64,000 nt of DNA from Oenococcus sp. UCMA 16435 (GTDB taxonomy: Bacteria; Bacillota; Bacilli; Lactobacillales; Lactobacillaceae), in assembly GCA_004010835.2 (NCBI GenBank), contig CP030868.2, forward strand, positions 620,001 to 684,000, read 5' to 3'. The position numbers and the translations under genes are program-made. Positions 20,066 to 28,953 of the stretch are shown piece after piece. The notes below the pieces were generated by a model, which worked only from the letters and a program-made list of their open reading frames with translations, ran no database searches and was not told the DNA's origin. The stretch's first letter is position 1; every line of letters begins with the position of its first letter.

Positions 20066-21709
20066 TTAGGGCCCATCTGTAAATGTCCAAGTCAAAGTTG
20101 CCTTATAATCTCCAGAATATTTAACAGATTTCAAATTTGAAATCTGAAAATAATATTTTTTTAAAGGCGACTCTTGAGTATTACTATTTTGAATCGTGTA
20201 ATCCATGGAAACAGTGGGAGGATCAGAAGTTGAAAAAGGAGTTATTTCATTGTCTTCGCTATTAACCAATGACCACTGAACTTGATCAGCGGTTTCACCA
20301 GATGCTTCGTCTTCAAAGTTATTCGACAAAGCAACACTAATTTTTAATGCCTGTCCTTCATCACCGGAAACGTTAAGGTCCTGTGACCAAGTACCGTTAG
20401 CGGTATCAACTGAATTTATTCCCAATTGACCAAAATCAACATCAGGAACGTTACTTATTGAAATATTTCCCGGTGAAGAAGTATCAGATGGAAGATCAAT
20501 ATCAGAAGATTTGTCATCATTCTGAGTTGTATATGTACAAATAACTTTTTTTGCAGCGACATTGCCGCTAAAAGATGTGCTCATAAGGCTGACGGTTGCT
20601 TCAGGAGCTACAACAGAACAAGCTTGAGAGACTGAAAAACCCAGAGTAATGCTGCCAGTATAGGCTGATGGAGAACTAGCAGAATTATTATAAAAAATAA
20701 ATGAGATGTTTTTACCATCTGTTCCGCTAACCGACGACATGTCATAATTCAAATCCGAACTCGAATCATAGCCACTTGTGTCAACAACAAAGACTACGTT
20801 CGAAACATCAGAGACACCCGTCAAAGTTAAACTGCCCCAATTTTGAGGAAGATCACTTGCTGTAATATTTATGAATTTGGTATTGCCATTTGTAATATCA
20901 ACATTTGAAGCATCTATTTCTCTGTTATATTCCCAACCGGGAGCTGTAACCACTGGTGTATGCCCAGATTCTCTGACATAACTTGCCACTTCGGCTACAT
21001 TTGAATCCAAACGGTCAAATTCTTCATCAAAATCAATATATTTGCTACCAACGGTATCCTGTTTGAGGCTCCCAGTAAAACCAGTTAATTCAAAACCGTT
21101 AATCGCTGGATTGAAATCATATTGAGAGTATTGTGAATTATAAGTAAAACTGTCTGAATCTCCCAAGATCAAAGTACCGGCATTACTCTCAAAACTGCTT
21201 GTTGTATCAAGTGTTTTCTGAATATAAGATATTCCGCTCGTCCCAAAAATATTCCACGGTGAAGTATCTAATTCTTCAGTTGCAGCACTTCCTTTAATTG
21301 ATTGACTGTTTGTATTTTGAATTGTTTTTGCAAAAATATTAAATTCGCTTGCAATGCCCAAAATCCCATTAGAATCAATATCCGGGAAATCATCTTTCCA
21401 TGTGCCGGCAGCTGGTAGCTGACTAGAAGTGGATGACGAAGCTGATGCCGATGCTGAAGATGACGAAGTGGAAGACGAAGATGAAACTGATGCCGATGCT
21501 GAAGATGACGAAGAGGAAGAAGAGGACGTTTCATCGGACAATTTTTCGAATTTATAATTTTTTTTTGAACTTAATAAAGCACCATTTTTAACAGTGTTTT
21601 TGGTGTTATAATTATTCGCATAGAGTAGGAAGCAGAAAGCCAGCGCAGACATCAAAAGAATGATGATTGAAAGCACGATTGCTTTAGTTTTAAAGTTTTT
21701 ATATTTCAT
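20066..21709 (-). CDS. Surface protein: N-terminal anchor, Ser-rich linker, choice-of-anchor-A-like and WxL-like C-terminal regions
   Basis: 547 residues. Residues 8-30 form an uncleaved-looking membrane segment. Residues 60-95 are a low-complexity Ser/Ala linker. The part beginning FNIFAKTIQNTNSQSIKGSAATEE resembles the start of choice-of-anchor A domains (FNvF...eGr.A.gG). The C-terminal 130 residues end YKATLTWTFTDGP, close to the last motif of WxL domains but with Phe in place of Leu. It precedes the WxL and DUF916 genes in the same direction, so I infer one surface complex. The Ser linker could be glycosylated, although no KxYKxGKxW signal is present. Domain names are suggestive only. 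Confidence 0.7.
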   Translation of the reverse strand: MKYKNFKTKAIVLSIIILLMSALAFCFLLYANNYNTKNTVKNGALLSSKKNYKFEKLSDETSSSSSSSSSASASVSSSSSTSSSSASASASSSTSSQLPAAGTWKDDFPDIDSNGILGIASEFNIFAKTIQNTNSQSIKGSAATEELDTSPWNIFGTSGISYIQKTLDTTSSFESNAGTLILGDSDSFTYNSQYSQYDFNPAINGFELTGFTGSLKQDTVGSKYIDFDEEFDRLDSNVAEVASYVRESGHTPVVTAPGWEYNREIDASNVDITNGNTKFINITASDLPQNWGSLTLTGVSDVSNVVFVVDTSGYDSSSDLNYDMSSVSGTDGKNISFIFYNNSASSPSAYTGSITLGFSVSQACSVVAPEATVSLMSTSFSGNVAAKKVICTYTTQNDDKSSDIDLPSDTSSPGNISISNVPDVDFGQLGINSVDTANGTWSQDLNVSGDEGQALKISVALSNNFEDEASGETADQVQWSLVNSEDNEITPFSTSDPPTVSMDYTIQNSNTQESPLKKYYFQISNLKSVKYSGDYKATLTWTFTDGP

Positions 21710-21847
21710 GTAAGGTTTTGGTTTGTATTTTTAGACGAATTATTACCTGATACTGGTATACATACTGAAAGTTATTATACCTCGTTTTTTTAATTATGTA
21801 ATTGTTTTTTAAAATTTAAAAATAACGTTAAATAAAAATATAACAAA

Positions 21848-21928
21848 ACAAAAAAAGACGCCGCAGGTATTAATCGACGCCTTTTTGAATGTCCACTTTT
21901 CATAATCCGACTGTAAGATTGAAAAATA
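21848..21928 (-). repeat. 81-bp direct repeat, copy A, containing the glycerate kinase terminator
   Basis: Identical to 24516-24596 except for one base (G at 21887, A at 24555). On the - strand it ends in a 12-bp G.U-containing hairpin (21852-21886) and a T7 run, so it works as the terminator of the glycerate kinase gene. The conserved 40 bases before the hairpin are not needed for termination. Confidence 0.9.
21852..21886 (-). terminator. Terminator of the glycerate permease/kinase operon
   Basis: On the - strand AAAAAGGCGTCG pairs with CGGCGTCTTTTT through 12 pairs, two of them G.U, around an 11-base loop, followed by more T. It pairs fully only as - strand RNA, which fixes the direction. 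Confidence 0.8.
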
Positions 21929-21974
21929 GTATTGTGTGCTGATTTAAATTACTAAAAACCATAAGATTGGATTA

Positions 21975-23108
21975 TTATTTGTTAATTAATCGACCAATAT
22001 TTCCCGAGGTCTGTGTTAAGTTTTTCTTAGCATTCTTAATTGCCTGATCCAAACTAACTACTCCGGGCAAAATACAAAAGATCGAATCAATCCCTAATTG
22101 ATATAGTTGTTCAATTCCATCACCAACGTTTCCGGCTAAAGCGATCACCTTAGCATTTGGAGCAACTTCTTTAACAGCTCGTGCGGTGCCCATTGGGGTT
22201 TTGCCATATTGCGTTTGAGAGTCAATTGCTCCCTCGCCAGTGATAATGTAATCGGCTCCTTTTGAGCGTTCTTTTAAGCGCGTCATTTCGACAACAATTT
22301 CAACTCCTTTTTCCATTTGAGAATTGGTGAAAGCTAGCAAACCGGCTCCCAGACCGCCAGCTGCTCCAGCCCCGGGAAAATCAGCCAGTTTTTTGCCAAG
22401 ATCATGTTGAATCACATCTGCATAGTGTTTTAAATTTTTGTCCAAAATTTCGATCATCGGCGCTGTTGCACCCTTTTGTGGACCAAAGACTTTGGCTGAA
22501 CCTTTTGAACCAATCAAAGGATTCACAACATCGGAAGCTATTCTGATTTTTGTTTGATTAACTAGTGGATCAACTTTGGAAATGTCGATATGATCAAGCT
22601 CAGACAGCCCACCTCCACCGCGCTTAATTGGATGATTGTGTGCATCTAAAAATTGGGCCCCTAAGGCTTCAGCCATTCCTTGTCCACCGTCGGTTGTTGC
22701 ACTTCCACCGATTCCGATAATAATTTCTCTAGCGCCTTGATGCATAGCATCCAAGATCATCTGGCCCGTACCAAAAGTCGTAGTAGTTAAAGGATTTTTT
22801 GTCTCATTATTGACAAACTGAATTCCACTGGCAGCTGCCATTTCAATCACGGCTGTTTTTCGGTTGCCAAGCAAGCCATAACGAGCTTTTGTTTCTTTTT
22901 CTAAAGGGTTCAAAACAGTGACCGTTTTGAAGTTACCACGAGTCGCATCAACAAGTGATTGAACCGTACCTTCACCACCATCAGCCATTGGAATGATTTC
23001 GTATTTGGCTTTGGGGAAAATACGTATCAGGCCCTCATAAACTGCATCTGCAGCCTCTTTTGCCGTTAGACTTCCTTTAAATGAATCTGGTGCAATTACA
23101 AATTTCAT
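21975..23108 (-). CDS. glxK: Glycerate 2-kinase (GlxK/GarK family)
   Basis: A 377-residue glycerate kinase that makes phosphoglycerate (usually 2-phosphoglycerate in this family) from D-glycerate and ATP. The N-terminus (MKFVIAPDSFKGSLTAKEAA, MADGGEGTVQSLV) and GIGGSATTDGGQGMAEALGA are family signatures. GAGAAGGLGAGL and ITGEGAIDSQT complete the pattern, and the length is standard. It lies 28 bp after a GntP-type permease and ends in a terminator. It could also use glycerate released from mannosylglycerate by the GH38 operon at 37-44 kb; that link is an inference. Confidence 0.92.
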   Translation of the reverse strand: MKFVIAPDSFKGSLTAKEAADAVYEGLIRIFPKAKYEIIPMADGGEGTVQSLVDATRGNFKTVTVLNPLEKETKARYGLLGNRKTAVIEMAAASGIQFVNNETKNPLTTTTFGTGQMILDAMHQGAREIIIGIGGSATTDGGQGMAEALGAQFLDAHNHPIKRGGGGLSELDHIDISKVDPLVNQTKIRIASDVVNPLIGSKGSAKVFGPQKGATAPMIEILDKNLKHYADVIQHDLGKKLADFPGAGAAGGLGAGLLAFTNSQMEKGVEIVVEMTRLKERSKGADYIITGEGAIDSQTQYGKTPMGTARAVKEVAPNAKVIALAGNVGDGIEQLYQLGIDSIFCILPGVVSLDQAIKNAKKNLTQTSGNIGRLINK

Positions 23109-23136
23109 ATTTTACCTCAAACTTCTCTACTAGCTT

Positions 23137-24438
23137 TTAAAAGAATCCATACATCAGTGTACCGACGATTGTCATCGTTAAGCCAACTGCTGTTTCATAT
23201 GGAACCGAGCCCATTCGTTCCTTTAAATTCATATTCATTGCATTAGCTGTAACGTGAAAATAATTTCCTTGTGGTAAATGATCAATAACCGTTGCTCCCG
23301 TATGTACCATCACAGCTGCCGCCAATGGTGCTGTCCCAAATGAAAGAATCGCTTTACTAAACGATCCAGTTGCGAGAATAACTCCCGTTGAAGTTGAAGC
23401 AGTAGCTGCAGCCATTAAAATTCCAGAGATTGGTGCAAGAAAAATTCCAGAAATACCAGATGACTTAATCAATGAAACGATCTCAGCTGGTAGTGTAGAA
23501 GATGTGATTAATCCACCAATTGCCCCAGCACCAATCAAAATAAGAACAACATCGGTCATTCGTTCCATTCCAGCTTTTGTGTATTCCAATACCTTATTTC
23601 CCTTATGCATCGCTAACATTCCGGCAATACCCGCAAAGGGAAGAATATACATAGCATCAACTTGAAATTTTTCTAGAAAAGAAATATGTAAAATACTACC
23701 AATAGGATTTATCAATAACAAAATAATTGCTAGCAGTGGAGCAATAACAGCTGAGCGAAGTGATGGCGTTTTTAATTTAGGCTGTTTTGTCTGATTTTGA
23801 TTAATCTCAACATCAGCCATTGTAGCAATTGGCCCCTTATGTCTAAGCAAAGTTGCAAGTAATACAGCCATTACAAGTCCAAAAAGTGCAGGCACAAAAT
23901 CAGCTACCATTAATTGGCTAAGTTCCAAATTAAATCCATGAGCAGCAGCAATTGTATTGGGATTTGGAGAAATTATATTACCGGCTTTGCCACCGCCAGA
24001 TAGAGCGACCAAAAGAGCTAATTTAGAAATTTTCATGCGGCTGCCAACCTCAAGAGCAATTGGTGCAACGATCAAAACAGCAACCGGAATAAATACTCCG
24101 ACAGCAGTAATGATCATTGTTGCAAGCGCTAATGATAAAATCGCCCATTTCTCACCTAACTTGGTAACAATCGCCCTCGCAATTGCATTTGCGGCTCCTG
24201 ATTCCATCATGACACCAGCCAATACACCGGCAGCTAGAACTCGAACCACTGTTCCCATAATACTTTGCGTCCCAGATACAACTATATTAACTGTTTGAGT
24301 CAGATTAGCGCCGCCAATTATAGAACCAAAAATAGTTCCAAGCAGTAATGAATATACAGGATTTAATTTCCATAAAATCAATCCAATTGCCAATGCTAAG
24401 CCCAGTAATGCTCCAATCCAACTAACTGAATTCGTCAT
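23137..24438 (-). CDS. GntP-family permease, probable glycerate transporter
   Basis: A 433-residue H+-coupled permease with about 12 membrane segments. GntP-family features include VALSGGGKAGNIISPNPNT and the C-terminal VMVHTGATVIDHLPQGNYFHV. The family carries gluconate, glycerate and similar hydroxy acids; the glycerate kinase next door argues for glycerate. A very strong ribosome-binding site (GGGGAGGGG) precedes the ATG. It is the first gene of a two-gene operon. Confidence 0.88.
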   Translation of the reverse strand: MTNSVSWIGALLGLALAIGLILWKLNPVYSLLLGTIFGSIIGGANLTQTVNIVVSGTQSIMGTVVRVLAAGVLAGVMMESGAANAIARAIVTKLGEKWAILSLALATMIITAVGVFIPVAVLIVAPIALEVGSRMKISKLALLVALSGGGKAGNIISPNPNTIAAAHGFNLELSQLMVADFVPALFGLVMAVLLATLLRHKGPIATMADVEINQNQTKQPKLKTPSLRSAVIAPLLAIILLLINPIGSILHISFLEKFQVDAMYILPFAGIAGMLAMHKGNKVLEYTKAGMERMTDVVLILIGAGAIGGLITSSTLPAEIVSLIKSSGISGIFLAPISGILMAAATASTSTGVILATGSFSKAILSFGTAPLAAAVMVHTGATVIDHLPQGNYFHVTANAMNMNLKERMGSVPYETAVGLTMTIVGTLMYGFF

Positions 24439-24515
24439 TTTCTCCCCTCCCCAAAATTTTTTAAAACCGCTTCAATTATAGCCGTTATGTGTAAAAAAGT
24501 TTTATTTTTCACAAG

Positions 24516-24596
24516 ACAAAAAAAGACGCCGCAGGTATTAATCGACGCCTTTTTAAATGTCCACTTTTCATAATCCGACTGTAAGATTGAAAAATA
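24516..24596 (-). repeat. 81-bp direct repeat, copy B, containing the transketolase terminator
   Basis: Second copy of the repeat at 21848-21928 (80 of 81 bases the same). It follows the transketolase gene in the same orientation. The two copies flank the glycerate permease/kinase pair exactly. Confidence 0.9.
24520..24554 (-). terminator. Terminator of the ascorbate-type PTS/transketolase operon
   Basis: Same 12-bp hairpin and T run as at 21852-21886, 60 bases after the transketolase stop. Confidence 0.8.
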
Positions 24597-24612
24597 AATT
24601 TATTCTGACTAT

Positions 24613-26640
24613 TTATAAGTTTTTATTTTGGTCGATCATTTCCTTAACCACCCGGGATATATGGTAAACATTGAAACCGTAATCATTAATCACACTGTTT
24701 GCCTTCCCAGACTTGCCAAAGGTATCGACTGCTATACTCTTTCCAAAAATTCCGGTATATCGCCCCCAATCCAAGCTTGATGCCATCTCGATCGAAAGTC
24801 GATTAACAACTTGCTTTGGCAAGACACTATCTTGATAAACCTCGCTTTGTCTTTCGAAAGCTTCCATACTTGGCATAGAAACGACCGAAATATCATAACC
24901 TTGTTTTTCGAGTTCTCTTTTAGCATCAAGAGCCAAATGTAGTTCAGATCCGCTGGCAATTAGAATTGTGTCCGGAAGAGTTTTTTGTGCCGGCGAAACA
25001 ACATAGGCTCCTTTTTCAACTGGAGCACCTTTCGTTTCTCTTAGTACAGGCAGTTTTTGTCTTGAAGTAATCAGGGCGGTTGGATGATCAGCTGTTTTGG
25101 CAATTGCTTTCCAGGCGGCCAAAGTTTCGTTTTGATCGGCAGGACGATAAACATCGATTCCAGGCGTGGCTCGAAGCGTCTCTAACTGTTCAACCGGCTG
25201 ATGAGTCGGTCCATCTTCACCGACAGCTAAAGAATCATGAGAAAAAATGAAAATCGAAGCGAGTTTTTGCAGGGCTGCCAAGCGAATTGCCGGCTTCATA
25301 TAATCGCTAAAGATAAAGAAAGTCGAAGCAAAAGCGCGACTATTGCCATGGAGGAGAATGCCATTGGTAATTGCAGCCATCGCAAATTCCCGGACCCCAT
25401 AAAAAACATTCGATCCCTGGGGCGTTAAATCGGTAAAATTAGTTTTATCTTTCAGATAGGTTTTGTTAGATGATGAAAGATCGGCTGAACCACCCCAAAA
25501 AGTTGCGTTTTTATCAGCTATCTGTTGCATAACTTCAGAACTGCTTACACGGGTTGCTAGTTCTTGATCATTATTTTCAGCTAATTTTATACCATCGATA
25601 TTCAAAGACAAATTGTCGTTTTTTAGCTGAACGGCCAATTTTGGGAAGGATTCTTCATAAAGTTTGAAGGATTTTTGCCAGCTTTTGTAATACTTGTCTT
25701 TAGCTTTATGGCTATCGCTAAAAAGATCGTAAACGTCTGTTGGAATTTCAAAAGGCTGATATTGCCAATGATAAAAGTCCCTGGTCTTGGCCACGTTCTC
25801 TTCGCCAATTGCCGCTCCATGAACTTTATTGCTTCCTTGAAGAGGAGTCCCGTACCCAATGATTGTTTTTATTTCGATAAATGATGGTTTGTCACTCTTT
25901 TTCGCTTCTCTGATTGCTTCATCAATATCAGATAAATTATTGCCATCGGCGACAAACTGATAATCCCAGCCATTGCCGATGACCCGGTCCTGAATCTTTT
26001 CGTTAGTTGAAAGATTTAACGGTCCATCTAAGGAAACATCGTTTGAATCAAAGAGAACAATCAATTTACTTAGTCTTTTCTCACCAGCAATTGCCATTGA
26101 TTCTTGGCTAATGCCTTCCATTAAGTCGCCATCACCAACGATTACATAAGTTTCGTGGTCGAATATATTAAAGCCCGGACGATTATAGATTGCCGAAAGA
26201 TGTTTTTCGGCCATTGCCATCCCGACTGCCATCGCTAATCCTTGGCCCAAAGGACCGGTTGTTGCATCGATTCCCGGAGTATGTTTCCATTCCGGGTGCC
26301 CCGGAGTCAGCGAATCCAATTGGCGAAACTGCTTGAGATCTTCTATCCCGACTTTAAATCCATTAAGATGAAGCAAACTGTAAAGCAAAGCCGAACCATG
26401 GCCGGCGCTCAAAACAAAACGATCCCGGTTAATCCAATATGGATCGTGATTATTAAAATTAAGAAACTTTTGCCAAAGCGTGTAAGCCATCGGCGCAGCG
26501 TCCAAAGGCAGGCCCGGATGACCGGAATTAGCCTTTTGGATCATATCGAGACTGAGAAAACGAATTGCATTAACCGCCCGTTGCTCGTCTTGATGATTCA
26601 GCTCTTTAAGTGAAATACTTTCAAATTGAGTATCGATCAT
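24613..26640 (-). CDS. tkt: Transketolase
   Basis: A 675-residue, full-length transketolase that transfers two-carbon units between sugar phosphates using thiamine diphosphate. The cofactor site is GDGDLMEGISQESMAIAG followed by FDSNDVSLDG. His residues at GHGSALLYSLLHL and VHGAAIG and the EDGPTHQP motif near residue 475 are also present. A strong GAGGAGG ribosome-binding site precedes the ATG. It lies 36 bp after the IIC gene of an ascorbate-type PTS, so it is the last gene of that operon. It probably handles the pentose phosphate made from the imported substrate. Confidence 0.95.
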   Translation of the reverse strand: MIDTQFESISLKELNHQDEQRAVNAIRFLSLDMIQKANSGHPGLPLDAAPMAYTLWQKFLNFNNHDPYWINRDRFVLSAGHGSALLYSLLHLNGFKVGIEDLKQFRQLDSLTPGHPEWKHTPGIDATTGPLGQGLAMAVGMAMAEKHLSAIYNRPGFNIFDHETYVIVGDGDLMEGISQESMAIAGEKRLSKLIVLFDSNDVSLDGPLNLSTNEKIQDRVIGNGWDYQFVADGNNLSDIDEAIREAKKSDKPSFIEIKTIIGYGTPLQGSNKVHGAAIGEENVAKTRDFYHWQYQPFEIPTDVYDLFSDSHKAKDKYYKSWQKSFKLYEESFPKLAVQLKNDNLSLNIDGIKLAENNDQELATRVSSSEVMQQIADKNATFWGGSADLSSSNKTYLKDKTNFTDLTPQGSNVFYGVREFAMAAITNGILLHGNSRAFASTFFIFSDYMKPAIRLAALQKLASIFIFSHDSLAVGEDGPTHQPVEQLETLRATPGIDVYRPADQNETLAAWKAIAKTADHPTALITSRQKLPVLRETKGAPVEKGAYVVSPAQKTLPDTILIASGSELHLALDAKRELEKQGYDISVVSMPSMEAFERQSEVYQDSVLPKQVVNRLSIEMASSLDWGRYTGIFGKSIAVDTFGKSGKANSVINDYGFNVYHISRVVKEMIDQNKNL

Positions 26641-26676
26641 TTGTCCTCCTCTTTAATAGATTGATTGTTGAAAAAA

Positions 26677-28047
26677 TTATTTAGCGGGAACCACTTTTGA
26701 GCGGTCCTTTGCATTTAATACGATTGAGGTCAAAATAACTACAAGCAGGAAAATCAATATCCCAGAAACCAGCGTTATTGCTCCATAACTGCCTAATTTA
26801 CCGACTATTATTCCTGGAATCAGGTAATCTGTATCAGCAAAAGTCGATGCAGCTAATTTAAGAGTTCCAAGAACCGGAAGAATAAACAACGGCAGCCAAG
26901 AAATTAGTAAACTATTAAATGCTGCTCCCAAGACGGCTCCTCGCCTTCCGCCGGTTGAATTTCCATATATTCCCGAAGCTGCTCCACAGAAAAAGTGGCC
27001 AACAACTCCCGGAATAATAACAGTTGTCCCAAGCGCAATCATTGCAAACATACTTAGAGTTCCAACGAAAAAGCTGACGAAGAAACCTATCAAAACGGCA
27101 TTTGGTGCATAAGGAAAGATTATTGGAACATCAAGAGCAGGCTTTGAATTTGGAACAAGTTTCTTAGCGATTCCCTGAAAGGCAGGAACAATTTCTCCAA
27201 GTATCATACGAACACCTTGCAAAACAACAACGAATCCAGCTGCAAATGTTCCTGCTTGAATAATTGAATAAACAATGTAGTTAGTCCCACCACTTAATTT
27301 ACTTTCAATATAGTTGGGACCGGTGGCAATTGCCAAGATAACATAAACAACACTCATTAAAAGAGCAATTGACACAGTAGAATCTCTCAAAAATCCTAAG
27401 CTTTTGGGAATATTAAGATCCTCGGTACTTTTACTTTTATCCCCAAAAAGTTTTCCAATCAGCCCAGCCGAAGCATAGCCGATATTCCCCGTATGGCCCA
27501 TTGCAACCTGATCACTTTTCGTAATTTTACGCATAAAGGGTTGGCAAAGTGCTGGTGTGATAGTAAGCAATGTTCCTTCAAATATTCCACCGAATAAAAT
27601 TGTTTGCCAACCATCACCCATCCCTGCAGAAATTAAGATAACTGCAGATAGGCAAGACATATAAAGCATTGCTTGACCAGTTAGAAAAATATATTTAAAT
27701 CTTGTGAATCTAGCTAACAAGATATTTACGATCATCCCTGTCAGCATAATTAAAGCAGTTGGGGTTCCATACTTTACCAAAGCAATTGCAACAACTGCTT
27801 CATTGGACGGAACAACACCTTGAACATGCAAGGCGAATTGAAACATTTTCGCAAAAGGTGCCAAGGCGGTTTCCAAAATAGTCGCCCCACCGGTTAATAC
27901 AAGAAAGCCGGCGAAAGTTTTAATTGTACCCGCGACAACTTCATTAGCTTTTTTCTTTTGAAGCAGCAATCCAACCATCGATATCATGGCAACAAGAATG
28001 GCAGGTTGGCTAGCTATTGATACAAATAATTCCAGTATTTTTTCCAT
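26677..28047 (-). CDS. PTS ascorbate-type EIIC (UlaA/SgaT family)
   Basis: A 456-residue membrane component with 10-12 helices. VGHFFCGAASGIYGNSTGGRRGAVLGA and FEGTLLTITPALCQPFMRK resemble the AA-class (ascorbate-Gat) IIC family. It imports and phosphorylates its substrate together with the IIB and IIA proteins encoded just upstream. The family carries L-ascorbate and some pentitols. Transketolase in the operon fits a product entering the pentose phosphate pathway. Substrate unproven. Confidence 0.88.
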   Translation of the reverse strand: MEKILELFVSIASQPAILVAMISMVGLLLQKKKANEVVAGTIKTFAGFLVLTGGATILETALAPFAKMFQFALHVQGVVPSNEAVVAIALVKYGTPTALIMLTGMIVNILLARFTRFKYIFLTGQAMLYMSCLSAVILISAGMGDGWQTILFGGIFEGTLLTITPALCQPFMRKITKSDQVAMGHTGNIGYASAGLIGKLFGDKSKSTEDLNIPKSLGFLRDSTVSIALLMSVVYVILAIATGPNYIESKLSGGTNYIVYSIIQAGTFAAGFVVVLQGVRMILGEIVPAFQGIAKKLVPNSKPALDVPIIFPYAPNAVLIGFFVSFFVGTLSMFAMIALGTTVIIPGVVGHFFCGAASGIYGNSTGGRRGAVLGAAFNSLLISWLPLFILPVLGTLKLAASTFADTDYLIPGIIVGKLGSYGAITLVSGILIFLLVVILTSIVLNAKDRSKVVPAK

Positions 28048-28065
28048 GATTAACGACTCCTATTT

Positions 28066-28365
28066 TTATTTATGATTAATTTTGTTTTTATCAAGGATTT
28101 CATTAACTTTTTGTTTGGTTTCGTCTGCATCAATAATTGATTTAAGCAGGACTACTTTCTCCTTTGGCAAATTTCCCAGGGCTGTTTCAAGCGTGCTTTC
28201 GATAAAAAAGTAATCTGCCGAATCAGGTGTTGCTGAACCGACATCCATATGGGAAAGCTCGAAATTCCCAATGTCGACTCCCTCATCATTGAGCACATTT
28301 TGAATATTCATCTGTACCATAAAACTGGTACCCAGACCTGATTGACAAACAGCGGCAAGTCTCAT
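28066..28365 (-). CDS. PTS ascorbate-type EIIB
   Basis: A 99-residue cytoplasmic IIB protein. The phosphorylated Cys is C7 in AVCQSGLGTSFM, the standard P-loop of the lactose/ascorbate IIB superfamily. It takes phosphate from the IIA protein and passes it to the substrate at IIC. Its start overlaps the IIA stop (ATGA) and IIC follows after 18 bp. Confidence 0.88.
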   Translation of the reverse strand: MRLAAVCQSGLGTSFMVQMNIQNVLNDEGVDIGNFELSHMDVGSATPDSADYFFIESTLETALGNLPKEKVVLLKSIIDADETKQKVNEILDKNKINHK

Positions 28366-28844
28366 TTTTTATCCTCTTTTCTTTTGACATCAAAATTTGA
28401 ATCGACGTTCTTTATTACATCGAGAAGATCATAAACACTATTGGCGGATAATAGCTTTTCAACATTATTTGGATTAGTCAATAACTTAGTAAGTTCCTTG
28501 ATTGATTCCAAGTGACTGTTAGAATCAACTGCTGCCAAGACGAACCAGATATTTATCATGTGGTCTTTAGAAGTCAGGGCAACTGGTTCTTGAGTCTTTA
28601 GTAGCGCCATACCAACCCGATTGACAAAACCATTGGGTTGGGCATGAGCTAATGCAATTCCAGGTCCGATATTTATGTAGGGACCCTCTTTTTCAACAAC
28701 ATTAATCATTGAATTTACGTAACCGTTTAGAATCGTTCCATCCTCTAAAAGCGGTTTTGATGCTTCTTTAATAGATGTTTTCCAATCTAAATTTTTTCCA
28801 TTAGCGATTCTAACTGTTTTCTCATTCAATAAATTAGAAAGCAT
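28362..28844 (-). CDS. PTS ascorbate/mannitol-type EIIA
   Basis: A 160-residue IIA domain. The active His is in IGPGIALAHAQPNGFV (about residue 67), the fructose/mannitol/ascorbate IIA signature. A GAGAGG ribosome-binding site lies upstream. It is the first gene of the IIA-IIB-IIC-transketolase operon and diverges from a PRD regulator across a 109-bp region that carries a perfect cre site. Confidence 0.88.
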   Translation of the reverse strand: MLSNLLNEKTVRIANGKNLDWKTSIKEASKPLLEDGTILNGYVNSMINVVEKEGPYINIGPGIALAHAQPNGFVNRVGMALLKTQEPVALTSKDHMINIWFVLAAVDSNSHLESIKELTKLLTNPNNVEKLLSANSVYDLLDVIKNVDSNFDVKRKEDKK

Positions 28845-28884
28845 ATATTCACCTCTCTTCCCAAGAAATAAGACTATATCTTGC

Positions 28885-28898
28885 TGTAAGCGCTAACA
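28885..28898. promoter_or_regulatory. cre site (CcpA operator) in the divergent PTS/regulator promoter region
   Basis: TGTAAGCGCTAACA fits the cre consensus TGWAANCGNTNWCA at all 14 positions. It lies 41 bp upstream of the IIA start and 55 bp before the regulator start. Carbon catabolite control of both units is expected. Confidence 0.85.
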
Positions 28899-28938
28899 AG
28901 TGCAAAAATAGCAATATAGGCAGTGCAAAAAGTGCACC
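28899..28938. promoter_or_regulatory. AGTGCA direct repeats next to the cre site
   Basis: AGTGCAAAAA occurs at 28899 and 28922 and a third AGTGCA at 28931, just before the regulator gene. The 23-bp spacing of the two long copies (about two helical turns) suggests an activator site, possibly for the adjacent PRD regulator. No experiment or known motif backs this. Confidence 0.4.
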
Positions 28939-28953
28939 AAAGGAATTAAATCT

